Part shown: piece after piece, positions 17,852 through 27,860 of the stretch
Layout: every line of letters begins with the position of its first letter
Position numbering within the stretch: position 1 is the first letter of the stretch
NCBI RefSeq assembly: GCF_004571025.1
Contig: NZ_SPQT01000045.1
Coordinates: forward strand, 1 to 42,173
Direction of reading: 5' to 3'
Length of the DNA: 42,173 nucleotides
Source: Bradyrhizobium niftali
GTDB taxonomy: Bacteria > Pseudomonadota > Alphaproteobacteria > Rhizobiales > Xanthobacteraceae
The notes under the pieces: model-generated
Databases searched by the model: none
The model's input: only the letters and a program-made list of their open reading frames with translations
Told to the model about the DNA's origin: nothing
Position numbers and translations under genes: made by a program

Positions 17852-17860
17852 GTCGAGGCG
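17744..17860 (+). promoter_or_regulatory. Recurring leader, copy B
   Basis: TGAGCAATACTGACCAG (17744-17760) is followed 58 bases later by GGTGACTGAGAG (17819-17830) and CTCCCGCCTG (17841-17850). Stems: CACCG 17796-17800 with CGGTG 17818-17822; GAGAG 17826-17830 with CTCCC 17841-17845; CGCCT 17845-17849 with AGGCG 17856-17860. The start codon of the next gene is 28 bases beyond, farther than in other copies, so the third stem does not cover its ribosome site. Confidence 0.65.
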
Positions 17861-17888
17861 ACGCACCGTGACCCATTGGAGATAGCAT

Positions 17889-19205
17889 ATGCACATGAGC
17901 ACCAATATTGAAGTGCAGGAGCCGCCTACCGCGCTCCGGCTGGTGACGCAGGCTTATGCGAGCCTCCTCCTCATTGCCTTCGCCTTGATGCCCGCCCAGT
18001 TGATTGCCTATCTGTATTTCTACCAGGCCCCCACGCTAAAATTCGAAGATCACCTGTTCCACGAAATCGCGATCGCCGTCGCCACCCTCGAAGGGTTGTT
18101 CGTCACTTATGTGGCCTGGCGTTGCTACAAGTCTTCAGGCGAACCCCTGTTACGTTGGTTGACGGTGGGTTTTCTCGGCTTCGTGCAGATCTACGCGCTG
18201 CATGGCGCTTTCACCGGGATGGCTCACCACAATATTTGGCTGTTTCTGCTCTATGGACCGGCATCGCGACTTGCGATGTCGATCCTGCTCTTGGTTGGGC
18301 TGCTCTCCTACAACCGGCCGCCAGACGACGTCGAGAAGCGCTCGAATGCGCGAGCGTGGCTGATGTGGATTGCCCTCTTCCTGACGGTGGATCTGATTGT
18401 CGCCTGGGTCGCCTATTCCGCCTATGCGGGTCACCCGGCGGTACGCTTGTCACTGGAGGGCGGCGCGCTGTTCTTCTGCGCGCTAAATGTCGTGGTTATG
18501 CTATCGCGCCGGATTCGTTCGCCGCTCATGGTGATTTTTGGCGTCTCGGTAACGTGGTTCGGCTTATCGTCGCTCGCGTTCATTCTGGGGCAACCGTGGA
18601 ATCATATGTGGTGGCTCGCCCACGCGATTTTTGCCGGCGGGTTCTTCCTGCTGAGCTATGGAGTCGTTCAGGCTTTTCGAACGACTCGCTCATTCTCGAC
18701 CATCTATAGCCAGGAAGAAATGATGACCCGCCTGGCCCAAGCAATGGCCGGCACCCAGAGTGCGCTGGAAGAGGTGCAGCGGAGCAATCAAAAGCTGGAG
18801 CGCCTTTCCACCACCGACCCGCTGACCGGTGCTGGAAATCGCCGCCAGTTCATCGAACACATCGAAACCGAGATCGCGCGGGCCAAACGAAGCGGCGCTC
18901 CATTGTCCTTATTGTCGCTCGACCTCGATCATTTCAAGGGAATCAATGACTCACGCGGTCATCTTGTTGGCGATGAGGTCTTGTGCGGATTCGTGCGAAA
19001 ATGCCTTGAGTCGATCCGCCCGTTTGACGCCGTTGCACGGGTAGGCGGTGAAGAATTCATGGTGTTATTGCCCGGCGCGACGCTCGAAGCGGCTTGCGCG
19101 GTTGGCGAGCGTCTTCGCTCGGCCATCCAAAGCAGCGCGTTCGATGTCGGAAACCGGCCGTCGATCGACGTCACCATCAGTTGGACGCGATGGAGACACC
19201 CTTGA
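17889..19205 (+). CDS. Membrane-bound diguanylate cyclase (GGDEF), frameshifted near its 3' end
   Basis: The protein starts MHMSTNIEV after GGAG and has about seven membrane helices in residues 15-265. A coiled linker leads to a GGDEF domain with TDPLTGAGNRRQFIEHIE, SLDLDHFKGIND and the active loop RVGGEEFMVLLPG. It should make cyclic di-GMP from two GTP at the inner membrane. The last residues, TISWTRWRHP, are off-frame. Shifting the frame by one base near 19183 restores VGRDGDTLDEFLRVADRRLY and RAKHEGRNCVIAA, ending at 19281, which is the normal domain end. The shift removes the final helix and strand, so activity is doubtful unless it is a sequence error. It lies between two copies of a direct repeat and behind leader copy B. 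Confidence 0.88.
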   Translation: MHMSTNIEVQEPPTALRLVTQAYASLLLIAFALMPAQLIAYLYFYQAPTLKFEDHLFHEIAIAVATLEGLFVTYVAWRCYKSSGEPLLRWLTVGFLGFVQIYALHGAFTGMAHHNIWLFLLYGPASRLAMSILLLVGLLSYNRPPDDVEKRSNARAWLMWIALFLTVDLIVAWVAYSAYAGHPAVRLSLEGGALFFCALNVVVMLSRRIRSPLMVIFGVSVTWFGLSSLAFILGQPWNHMWWLAHAIFAGGFFLLSYGVVQAFRTTRSFSTIYSQEEMMTRLAQAMAGTQSALEEVQRSNQKLERLSTTDPLTGAGNRRQFIEHIETEIARAKRSGAPLSLLSLDLDHFKGINDSRGHLVGDEVLCGFVRKCLESIRPFDAVARVGGEEFMVLLPGATLEAACAVGERLRSAIQSSAFDVGNRPSIDVTISWTRWRHP

Positions 19206-19555
19206 CGAATTTTTGAGAGTCGCAGACAGGCGGCTCTATCGCGCAAAACATGAGGGGCGCAATTGTGTGATTGCCGCATAGGCCGTCGTTCGTTCGAGCG
19301 TCCTGACGGCTTCTTCCCGCTTTGTGCGCATTGCCCCTTCATCCGAAGTTGATCCATAGCGCGCGAGCGGTATTCGCTGTGGACCGGCGACGTTGGCCTA
19401 GCCGTCTACCTTTGGGACTGCCTCACAGGTGAGCCTCGTTTCGCGACGGTGGATGTGTTCTGATGACCTTTGCTCCGGTCTTCTCTGTGCGTTTCTATAT
19501 CCCGGAGCTGAACCCATCGGGCCGCACATTAAGCCAAGTCTGTGGTGTCGGCCGT

Positions 19556-19837
19556 TGGCCCTTCGCGACGGTTTGGGCGGCGCCCGGTCATGTCCGAAGT
19601 TGAGGGTAGACCGGACCTGACTGGCTACCGCCGACACCCGGCGCTGCCTGCCTGGTTGAGGGCAATTGCCCTAATTTGAATCTAGCGGCGACTTAATTCA
19701 CTAACGACGCGTCAAATTCCTTGGGCATGTGAGCAATACTGACCAGCGCCGAACGCAGCGGAGGTTCCACAGTGGTTCCATCACCGCCCACCACGGCAAC
19801 TACCGGTGACTGAGAGTTCTGTAACGCTCCCGCCTGA
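19556..19837 (+). repeat. Direct repeat, copy 2 (about 282 bp), upstream of a zinc-ribbon gene
   Basis: This is the partner of 17571-17851. This copy keeps the leader at its natural distance from a small zinc-ribbon gene, so it is likely the ancestral one. Between the end of the GGDEF gene (19281) and this repeat no gene is visible. Confidence 0.85.
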
Positions 19838-19851
19838 CCAAGGCGTGCAAC
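19730..19851 (+). promoter_or_regulatory. Recurring leader, copy C
   Basis: TGAGCAATACTGACCAG (19730-19746), GGTGACTGAGAG (19805-19816) and CTCCCGCCTG (19827-19836). Stems: CACCG 19782-19786 with CGGTG 19804-19808; GAGAG 19812-19816 with CTCCC 19827-19831; CGCCT 19831-19835 with AGGCG 19841-19845. AGGCG lies six bases before ATG 19852 and is the apparent ribosome site, so the third stem could hide it. Confidence 0.7.
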
Positions 19852-20061
19852 ATGCTCCATCATCCCCGAACGCTATGTCCAACGTGTCGAACAGAAGCGG
19901 TGCTGGCTCGGATTACGTCCGGCCACTTTGGCTTCGATATCCGGACATTTGAGTGCCCCGCGTGCAAGGACGTCCACCAGCTTGTGGCCGATCTGGCCGA
20001 TCCGATGGAATCCCCTCGAACTACCGGCTGGCTTCGCGGTCAATTGCAAGCGCCGACGTAG
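19852..20061 (+). CDS. Small zinc-ribbon protein (69 aa)
   Basis: The sequence MLHHPRTLCPTCRTEAVLAR is followed by ITSGHFGFDIRTFECPACKD and a C-terminal tail ending GWLRGQLQAPT. CPTC and CPAC are zinc knuckles about 26 residues apart. It is a close paralogue of the protein at 31891-32097, sharing ARIT-x-GH-x-GF, TFECPAC, ADPM and GxLxAPT. The shared tail suggests a conserved partner or DNA contact. It has an AAGGCG ribosome site and lies directly under leader copy C. Function unknown; probably cytosolic. Confidence 0.75.
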   Translation: MLHHPRTLCPTCRTEAVLARITSGHFGFDIRTFECPACKDVHQLVADLADPMESPRTTGWLRGQLQAPT

Positions 20062-20071
20062 CAGCTGCACC

Positions 20072-20311
20072 TTATCCCGTTGGGGTTTCGTATGAGGGCC
20101 TTGAATACACGGGCACGGTGCCAATCTCGCGTCCGCTAATTATGGCGATGCGACGCTCAGGATCATCTTCGGGCTTATCAAGTGAAACGCCGATGGCCAG
20201 CGTCGCCGCCCTGGTGATTGCAGCAATATCGTCGTCGCAAACAAAGCCCGATGAATCAAAAAGCCCGTGGCCATCCTCAACATCAAAAGCCTCATCCCTT
20301 GGCAGCCTCTT
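20072..20311 (-). pseudogene. Start-less fragment of a small hypothetical protein
   Basis: The minus strand is open for 79 codons before TAA at 20072. It reads protein-like: DEAFDVEDGHGLFDSSGFVC, AITRAATLAIGVSLDKPEDD, RRIAIISGREIGTVPVYSR. There is no acceptable start codon; a TGA stop stands directly upstream. It loosely recalls short DUF6894-type proteins (a G-x-E-I-x-T-V-P end), but I am not sure. It is probably the 3' part of a decayed gene. Confidence 0.4.
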
Positions 20312-20491
20312 TCATACCGGACCTGCCATGTCGCTTAATGGCCTATCAGCGTGGCGCGCCTCGTCGAGGTCCGCTTATTGGGGCACGGCGAGGCTGGCCC
20401 GTGGTCAACGATGACGCCTTTGCGCGCGGGGCAGGCCGACCGCTGCAGTGATCAAGGGCCATCGAATCCGCGCGGCCACGCCCGAGGCCTC

Positions 20492-20700
20492 ATCGCAGCC
20501 GCTCGAAATTCGGCCGGATCTCGGCGCCGCGCTGGCCGCATTTGGTATAAACAAATTTCGGCTCGATGTCGCTCAGCCGGACATGATCCGGCCAGCCGTC
20601 AGCATTTGGCTTTAGTGTGGTGGCCGCAGCGATAGTCGCGGCAATAGATCAGCACCCCGCGCACGTCCATCTCGCGGATCTCGCCGAAGGTTGGCGTGAT
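20492..20700 (-). pseudogene. Frameshifted remnant of a small Cys-rich (zinc-ribbon) protein
   Basis: The minus strand first reads TFGEIREMDVRGVLIYCRDY RCGHH. After a frame change near 20600 it continues NADGWPDHVRLSDIEPKFVY and TKCGQRGAEIRPNFERLR before a stop. Together the two frames make one small protein with CRDYRC and TKCGQRG metal-binding knuckles, of a type I recall as common in Bradyrhizobium. The start ATG is lost (ATC) and the middle is shifted, so the gene is dead. Bases 20340-20400 upstream carry a relic sharing CGAGGTCCGCTTATTG with 6991-7006. Confidence 0.55.
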
Positions 20701-20763
20701 TCATTAGCGCACGGGATGGGCCGCAAGCCGATCGGGCGCGCGTGGGCACTGATGAACGCTCTG

Positions 20764-20970
20764 CTATTCCGATAAGGGAGCTATATAGTCCCTGTGCAGG
20801 ACAGTTGACCTCTTGGCACCATCGAACAGAATTATGATGCCGGTGGTGCGAGGGCTCACTTCGAAAACCGTACCGGTCTTGTTAGCGAAATATGGCAGCC
20901 GTTGCCTCCCAAGCTTGCTCATCTTGAAGCGGGCGCCGACGACAAACATGTTGTTCTGCTGGGCATTCAT
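20764..20970 (-). CDS. Small conserved hypothetical protein (68 aa)
   Basis: The protein starts MNAQQNNMFVVGARFKMSKL. It continues with a beta-rich segment (TGTVFEVSPRTTGIIILFDG) and ends HRDYIAPLSE. The pattern of alternating hydrophobic strands around TGTV and IIILFDG resembles a small SH3-like barrel. No name or role is known to me. It is followed by nothing on its strand; the next gene upstream is the small protein at 21016. No leader copy precedes it. Confidence 0.55.
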   Translation of the reverse strand: MNAQQNNMFVVGARFKMSKLGRQRLPYFANKTGTVFEVSPRTTGIIILFDGAKRSTVLHRDYIAPLSE

Positions 20971-21015
20971 CGCGCTACTCCGCTAGTTCGTTCCGCAATG
21001 GCGCGATGCTGGCCG

Positions 21016-21183
21016 CTACACCGTGTCAGGCCAGTCATCCGGTCTTATACGCTTGGCTTGTTCTTCGGTGAGAAGCTGGACCAACGTTCGGTGACGAGCC
21101 TCGTCACGATGCGGGTCAGCTTCGCTGGCGGCGATCAGCTTCTTGTAACGAAGGATGTTTTCGTGATTGATGTAACCTTGCAT
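21016..21183 (-). CDS. Small conserved hypothetical protein (55 aa)
   Basis: ATG 21183, behind GGGAGGG, starts MQGYINHENILRYKKLIAAS, then EADPHRDEARHRTLVQLLTE and an EEQAKRIRPDDW tail. It shares a plan with the 48-residue protein at 40756 (M-x-x-(Y/F)-I-x-x-E-N-(I/L), then LLxLLxxE(Q)AK), so both seem to belong to one family of short alpha-helical proteins frequent in rhizobia. An in-frame ATG at 21237 exists but lacks a ribosome site. Function unknown. Confidence 0.65.
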   Translation of the reverse strand: MQGYINHENILRYKKLIAASEADPHRDEARHRTLVQLLTEEQAKRIRPDDWPDTV

Positions 21184-21237
21184 TGCGCCCTCCCAAAGCT
21201 TGAGCAGCGTGGCGCGTGAGGAGTGAAACACAGCCAT

Positions 21238-21670
21238 TTTCCGATGGGACTAGTGAGGCTGTCTGTTCAAAAGAGAACAGTTTTGATTTCCGGGAACCTA
21301 AATCTAGGCGGCGATGTCCGGCTTGCCGGTGGTGGTCGCGCCCCGACCTTTGACCTATCTCAACGTCCCGCGCGCCGCCGGTTTCGACCATCCCGCCCCA
21401 TGACGAACCGCTGCATGGCACCATCTCCAAGATATGGGTCCTAACCGTTGGCTCTGAGTTCTCGCGAGACTAATACGCAGGTGTCCCGCGTTCTGTTCCG
21501 AAGTGAACATATCAAATCAGGCCACCGTGATTCTCAAAACTAGGCCACCGAGTCGAAAAAAGGCCCAGTGCCCCGCCCGGTACTAGTCGAACTAGGCAAC
21601 TTGCCATTTCAAAACAGGGCACTGAATCATACAATGCCCCCAAGCTGAATGAATGCCTGGTGACGCTGCG
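21238..21670. other. Non-coding stretch with dyads and short GGCCAC repeats
   Basis: Two dyads of the form TGTTC-N6-GAACA occur at 21264-21279 and 21494-21509. Between 21518 and 21640, AGGCCACCG occurs twice, with related AGGCC/GGCAAC pieces at uneven spacing. This recalls the multiple terminal repeats of IS21-type elements, but no transposase genes are present. No coding region is supported. Confidence 0.35.
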
Positions 21671-23067
21671 CTAGCCCCGGAAAGTGCAATCCCCCGTACT
21701 GAGTAGATCGTGCGCCGCACCAGCGAATACAATGGCATCGAAACGTTCTACAAAACGTTCTACATGCTCCGAGGCCAATAACTTCAAGATATTGAGACTA
21801 TGTGCGAATCTTCTACCAAAAAAGTAGTTTGGCCCCCTAGGGAGCGCCATTTGCGTACAAAACCGCGAACTGTTTTCGCGCATCAGCGAGCCGAAGCGCT
21901 CGATTTTCGATGTGTCGATGAGCGTTCTTCGTGATTGGTTATTGATCCGGTCGAGGGCGCTCCGCGCCAGATCTCGATCGGCCTTAAGGTCAGTAAGGCG
22001 AGCTTTCAGAACGTCATCGAGATCCGTGATCCCGTCTTCCACCAACGCGTAGAGGCGCCGGAGCTTCTCCTCGGTGGCAGCTACCTGTCGGGACAGTTGG
22101 TCGATGCGGTCCTGGACTTCGCCATCGGCTGCCGCCCGCTTCTGAACGATTTCCGCAAGGAGAGCGGTGATGCGATCGGGAACCAACAGACGATCGGCAA
22201 TATGCCTGGTCACCAACTGGTCTAGCTTGTCCATTGGGATTGACCGACCCTTGCAGGCGGTTTTACCCATACGTGCAACTGCTGAGCAGGAATAGTAGCG
22301 ATAACCCTGCCGGTTTTCGAGGTTCCGCTACGCATCGTCATGGCGCTGCCGCAACTGGCGCAGTGCGCAAGCCCCATCAGTAGAATCGGTCCCGTGGTCA
22401 CCCTTGGCGGCGTCGTTCGTGGGTTGCGCGCCACAAGCGTGCGCTGAATTTCCTCAAAGGCGCTCCGCTCGACGATCGGCGCCACCTCCACAGCGATGAT
22501 TTCCGTGACCGGTTTCTCGCGTCCGGTTTTTGCATGGCGCCGGTTGAAGCGCCACTCGCCGATATAGATCGGATTGGTCAGGAAGCGCGCGCCGAGCCGC
22601 GTTCGGACACCGCGCGCGTTCAAGGTCTTGACGATTTCCTTGATACCCAAAGGCCCCCTCCCTTCGTCGCCTTCCAGGTAAAGCTTGAAGATGAGCCGCA
22701 CCGTCTCTGCTTCAACCGGGTCGACCACGAGGCGCTTCTTCGTCCGGTGGCCACGTTTCTCGACATCCTCGACAGCGTAACCGAGCGGCACGCGAGAGCC
22801 GTTGTAGAAGCCTTGGCGAGCGTTCTCCTTCATCGCTCGCAGCACATGCTTAGCATTCTCGCGGCTTTGGTACTTGCCCTGACGTTCAAAGCTGTCCTTG
22901 ACGCGGGCGAGATGCCGGCTGGGCCGGTAGATGCCGTCGCCCTTGTCGGCGTTGACGGCAATGTTGTGGTCGGCCGACCGGTTCCCAGAGGCGGGAGGAG
23001 CTGGGCTGGCAGGTTGTCGCTGAATATGTCGGGCCCGGTGCCTCCGCAATGGACGATCAGCGGGCAC
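21671..23067 (-). pseudogene. Large serine recombinase, catalytic domain missing and frameshifted
   Basis: The minus strand encodes the Recombinase and zinc-ribbon part of a large serine recombinase: QSRENAKHVLRAMKENARQG, GYAVEDVEKRGHRTKK, the LTNPIYIGEWRFNRR segment and CASCGSAM. Near 22305 one T is missing. The original frame drifts into IATIPAQQ, while the next frame restores RYYSCSAVARMGKTACKG and the coiled-coil C-terminus (VQDRIDQLSRQVAATEEKLR). The N-terminal resolvase domain with its catalytic serine is not present upstream, so the gene is truncated as well. It is a remnant of an integrase from a phage or conjugative element. Confidence 0.8.
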
Positions 23068-23462
23068 CGCGTTGGATAGCGGCGGCAGGAGCTTCGGACG
23101 AAAGCGCGGGCTGGGCTTGTGAGCTTCGTGGGAGGGCTTTGCCAGCTTGCGCCATTGGACCGGACCGGCGTCATCCCGTCGAGGCTGACGCGTGCCGCGC
23201 GCCCTTTTTTTGCGCTTGGCCTACCTTAGCTTTCAAACGTAGCCCATCTCGAGCATTGAGCCCTCTATCTAAGACTTCAGCAACAGCCTTGCTGCGGATC
23301 TCTGAAAAGGACCTGCAACTCAAAGCAGAGAAGAAGATTGCAGAACTCACACCTTTGCATCCCGGCTCCCTAGCCGCCGTTGCCTTGGCAGCTAATTCGC
23401 GCTGCTCTCAGAATATCGTTTCGGGTCGGTCTTGTGCGCCCCCAGCGGCGGCTTATGTGCTG
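23068..23462. other. Intergenic region upstream of groES
   Basis: No gene is supported. The right-hand end holds the CIRCE-like operator of groES. The left part may contain decayed bases of the lost recombinase N-terminus, but no catalytic motif is visible. Confidence 0.35.
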
Positions 23463-23489
23463 ATAGCACTCGCTGGCCACGATTGCTAT
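23463..23489 (+). promoter_or_regulatory. CIRCE-like operator (HrcA site) upstream of groES
   Basis: ATAGCACTC-N9-GATTGCTAT matches the CIRCE plan TTAGCACTC-N9-GAGTGCTAA with the standard 9-base spacer. The right arm has mismatches. It lies 44 bases before the groES start, so the operon is probably repressed by HrcA and induced by heat. Confidence 0.8.
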
Positions 23490-23532
23490 TTCATCCAAAG
23501 CAACAACAACAACGAGAAAACAGGAGGACAGC

Positions 23533-23850
23533 ATGAAATTCCGTCCGCTTCACGACCGCGTCGTGGTCAAGCGTATCGAAGCCGAAGATAAGAGCACCGG
23601 CGGCATCATCATTCCGGACAGCGCTAAGGAAAAGCCCTCGCAGGGCGAGATCACGGCGGTTGGCCGAGGCGGCCGCGACGAAGCCGGCAAGCTGATTCCA
23701 ATAGGCCTCCAGGTCGGCGACCGCGTGCTGTTCGGCAAGTGGTCCGGTACTGAGGTCAAGCTCGATGGTCAGGAACTGCTGATCATGAAGGAAAGCGACA
23801 TTATGGGCGTTCTCGTCGATCTGCCTGCCGCGAAGAAGAAGGTTGCCTAA
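23533..23850 (+). CDS. groES: Co-chaperonin GroES
   Basis: The 105-residue protein starts MKFRPLHDRVVVKRIEAEDK behind AGGAGG. It contains the mobile loop TGGIIIPDSAKEKPSQGEI and the C-terminal strands VLFGKWSGTEVKLDGQELLI. It forms the heptameric lid of the GroEL folding chamber in the cytosol. Length and all landmark motifs are normal for a rhizobial GroES. It is the first gene of a groES-groEL operon with a 141-base gap before groEL, and it stands under a CIRCE-like operator. Rhizobia usually carry several groESL copies; which one this is cannot be told from the window. Confidence 0.98.
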   Translation: MKFRPLHDRVVVKRIEAEDKSTGGIIIPDSAKEKPSQGEITAVGRGGRDEAGKLIPIGLQVGDRVLFGKWSGTEVKLDGQELLIMKESDIMGVLVDLPAAKKKVA

Positions 23851-23991
23851 GCACCAGTCAGTTTTCCTCGTCCTGAGCCGTCGGCGCAGCCGGCGTCTCG
23901 CAGGATGAGGCCCGCAAGTTCAAATCCCGCTCCTTAAGAGCTCGCCCAGGCGCGATCATTGGGATCTGACCAGTCGAAAACGGAGATCATG

Positions 23992-25641
<1,650 letters not shown>

Positions 25642-25861
25642 GCGAGCCGGCTCATGACGCAGAATGGCAGAGAAGGAAACGGATGAACCGATTCCGAGAG
25701 GTAGAACGACTATCTGCTTAAAGAGAGCGCACGTGAGTTGAGATCGCCTGCGCACACCGCAGTCCGGCAAACTCTTCCAGGGAAGCTACTTTTCGCTTGC
25801 CGAGACGCCGAGGTGAGACTTGCTGTTCTATCGGCATCGACCGCGAAGTCCTCAAGCGAAA

Positions 25862-25884
25862 AGCCCGGCCACGATGGCCGGGCT
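25862..25884 (+). terminator. Hairpin downstream of groEL
   Basis: AGCCCGGCC-ACGAT-GGCCGGGCT is a perfect 9-bp stem, 220 bases after groEL, without a following T tract. It may be a terminator or RNA-stabilising hairpin. The rest of 25642-26221 shows no gene; it holds a TGTTC-N6-GAACA dyad at 25947-25962 and TGAGCAATTTGGTACAG near 26133, a weak match to the leader dyad. Confidence 0.5.
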
Positions 25885-26221
25885 GATCGGTAATACATTC
25901 CAAGTCAGGCAATGCACGGAAGAGATCGGGGAAAGATGTCGCCGTCTGTTCAAAAAGGAACACTCGAACCGATTCTGGCGCCACCAGCGCTCAACTACGA
26001 AAGGTAGAGATTTCACAAAGGCGCTGCATTTCCGGGAGCCCCGCTCCGGGCCCCGCGGGGCGGATACTCGCCGTAGGCACAGCGGCGAACGGGCGCATCG
26101 GGCCATCCCGCGACTGTCCGTACGCGATTGCGTGAGCAATTTGGTACAGACGCCGATCGCTCGACGTGTCTAGCCTTCTTAACGGGTGAAGTCGACTTAC
26201 CTCTAGGTCAAGGTGAAAACG

Positions 26222-26605
26222 ATGGAAATCTCCAGGGAGACAAAAGCTGCCGTGCGGCCGGCACTGTGGGGAGCCGTGGCCGGAGCAATTGCTCTGGCAA
26301 TCGTGGGTTTCAGCTGGGGCGGCTGGGTGACGGGTGGGACCGCCGAGACGCTCGCAAGGAATAGTGCGGCGACGGCTGTCGTCGCAGCTCTCGCACCCAT
26401 CTGCGTTGAGAAGTTTCGACAAGCCGCGGATGCATCGACGAACCTGGTTGAAATGAAGAAAGCGACCTATGCATGGGACCAGAGCAAGTTCGTTGAAAAG
26501 GGCGGTTGGGCCACGATGCCGGGAAGCACCGAGCCAAACTCGGCCGTTGCAAAAGCTTGTGCCGAATCGCTTGGTAGCAAGAAAGCTGTGGAGCTGCGCG
26601 GATAG
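26222..26605 (+). CDS. Hypothetical protein with N-terminal membrane helix
   Basis: ATG 26222 (MEISRETKAAVRPALWGAVA) leads into one strongly hydrophobic helix (AGAIALAIVGFSWGGWVTGG). A periplasmic-looking Ala-rich domain follows, with ICVEKFRQAADASTNLVEMK and ending GSKKAVELRG. The helix could be an uncleaved anchor. I recall similar proteins in Bradyrhizobium but no function. AAGGTG lies eight bases upstream; GTG 26213 in the same frame is an alternative. Two cysteines (ICVE and KACAES) could form a disulfide. Confidence 0.65.
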   Translation: MEISRETKAAVRPALWGAVAGAIALAIVGFSWGGWVTGGTAETLARNSAATAVVAALAPICVEKFRQAADASTNLVEMKKATYAWDQSKFVEKGGWATMPGSTEPNSAVAKACAESLGSKKAVELRG

Positions 26606-26647
26606 TCAAGCAACTCGCGCGGCGGAAATTGTTGAGACGATCCTACT

Positions 26648-26684
26648 CTTGCAAGCTGATCTTGCAAGCTGATCTTGCAAGCTG
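26648..26684 (+). repeat. Tandem repeat, 13-bp unit, 2.8 copies
   Basis: CTTGCAAGCTGAT occurs at 26648-26660 and 26661-26673 and partly (11 bases) at 26674-26684. Each unit contains the near-palindrome CTTGCAAG. It lies just after the gene ending at 26605. The following 26685-27300 contains no supportable gene; a start-less frame near 27115-27282 (AEAIQLRQLKWLYRKRLTMP) could be a decayed fragment. Confidence 0.8.
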
Positions 26685-27285
26685 GGCGAAATTGCGCGAC
26701 GAATAGATAAACGTCGCCCCTTTGATCCGCCCTCCTGAATAGTAGCGGCTGGGCTGACACCCGTGTGCCGGAAGAGCCAACCGAGACTGCACGCGATTAC
26801 CTTCCTGTCGTGTGGAGGACTTTTCCTTCTCGCGTATCTCCACTTTCCCAGGTGAGGGGCGTGCTTCCCACGCAACCGTTCCGCGAGTCAGAACGCTGCC
26901 TCAATAGCGCTGTCGTGTCCCCAAAATCGCACGGCGCGCCGCGTGCGATCATAAGAACGACTGTGATTTGGAACTCAATCACGGTTGAGGCCGATCAGTT
27001 GCCGGTACAGGAGACCGGTGCCCGGCACGATTTGCATCGAAAGATTTCGGATGCTCATAGCTTATCCTGTCCCGCGACGCTCACGTCGACATTGCGTGCA
27101 GGCGGTAGGCTGACAACATCGGACGTGGCCGAAGCTTGGCGCGAAGGGGGATGCTGAAGCGATCCAGTTGCGCCAACTCAAGTGGTTATACCGGAAGCGT
27201 CTTACAATGCCGCTCGATGCTGACGACGGCAAGAAAGTTGCGCTTGGCCTCGTTATTCTGCGAATAGGCACTATATCCTAGTCAT

Positions 27286-27355
27286 CCCCGCGCGCCCGTC
27301 GGCTGTTATCGGTGACTGAGAGCTTGTGCTCCCGCCACGACCAAGAGGCGGTCAA
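27286..27355 (+). promoter_or_regulatory. Recurring leader, copy D (downstream half only)
   Basis: GGTGACTGAGAG (27311-27322) is followed by GCTCCCGCC (27328-27336). The second hairpin is perfect here as GAGC-TTGT-GCTC. The third is CCGCC 27332-27336 with GGCGG 27347-27351, just before ATG 27356. The upstream TGAGCAATATTGACC dyad is not recognisable at the expected place, and the first stem is imperfect (CCCCG with CGGTG). Confidence 0.6.
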
Positions 27356-27457
27356 ATGTCGAATATCTCCAAGTTGAGCGAGTGGATGGTACCTCCCGTA
27401 CTGCTGCCGATCTTGTTCGTGCTGCTGATCGCTGCTGTGGTGCTTATTCAGTGGTAG
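27356..27457 (+). CDS. Single-pass membrane microprotein (33 aa)
   Basis: ATG 27356 opens MSNISKLSEWMVPPVLLPIL, continuing FVLLIAAVVLIQW and stop. After eleven mostly polar residues the whole remainder is one transmembrane helix, flanked by Trp at both ends. It begins five bases after the GGCGG ribosome site of leader copy D, at the same spacing as other leader-controlled genes. That placement is the best evidence that it is real. Function unknown; such microproteins often modulate a larger membrane complex. Confidence 0.6.
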   Translation: MSNISKLSEWMVPPVLLPILFVLLIAAVVLIQW

Positions 27458-27611
27458 TTCCACCCGGCAGGCTAGCGCCGTCAGCTCCAGCCAATGGCTC
27501 ATTAGGGCCGATTAAGGGAGCCAAATCGTTGTTAGCTTCTGAACTGAACATCAGGGCGGCAAACGCCCTGGATGGAGCTCGCAAGATGCCGCCGGTTGCC
27601 AGGTCGGAGCG

Positions 27612-27860
27612 GTGGTCAAGGCGATCATCGCGCTCGGACGCAGGCTGCACATGCGCGTAACGGTCGAAGGCGTCGAGACCGCCAGCCAGGCGGCGTTTCT
27701 CGATACGGCCGACGGTCATCAGGTCCAGGGGGTTTTCTTCGGCCGGCCGGTCCCGACCTCGGAGCTTGGCGCCAGCATTCTGGCGGGCTTCGCGAGGGCA
27801 ATGCCGCCGGCTTCGCCTATGACCAAGCTGCACGTCGACAACGCCACGGCTGAACGGTAG
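27612..27860 (+). pseudogene. C-terminal fragment of an EAL-domain phosphodiesterase
   Basis: The frame reads VKAIIALGRRLHMRVTVEGV, ETASQAAFLDTADGHQVQGV and FFGRPVPTSELGASILAG. This is the last part of an EAL cyclic-di-GMP phosphodiesterase: VEGVET and the QG(Y/V)xFGRP loop are conserved. The EAL signature itself and the first three quarters of the domain are missing, so the fragment cannot be an active enzyme. It sits upstream of the glucan-synthase operon and suggests that a c-di-GMP-turnover gene once stood here. Confidence 0.75.

Noticed and set aside
26133..26212. Ninth leader copy upstream of the gene at 26222
   Set aside because: TGAGCAATTTGGTACAG matches only the dyad; GGTGACTGAGAG and CTCCCGCC are missing at the expected spacing.
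26648..26684. CRISPR-like array
   Set aside because: The repeat is 13 bp, directly tandem and without spacers; no cas genes are present. No CRISPR array was seen anywhere in the window.
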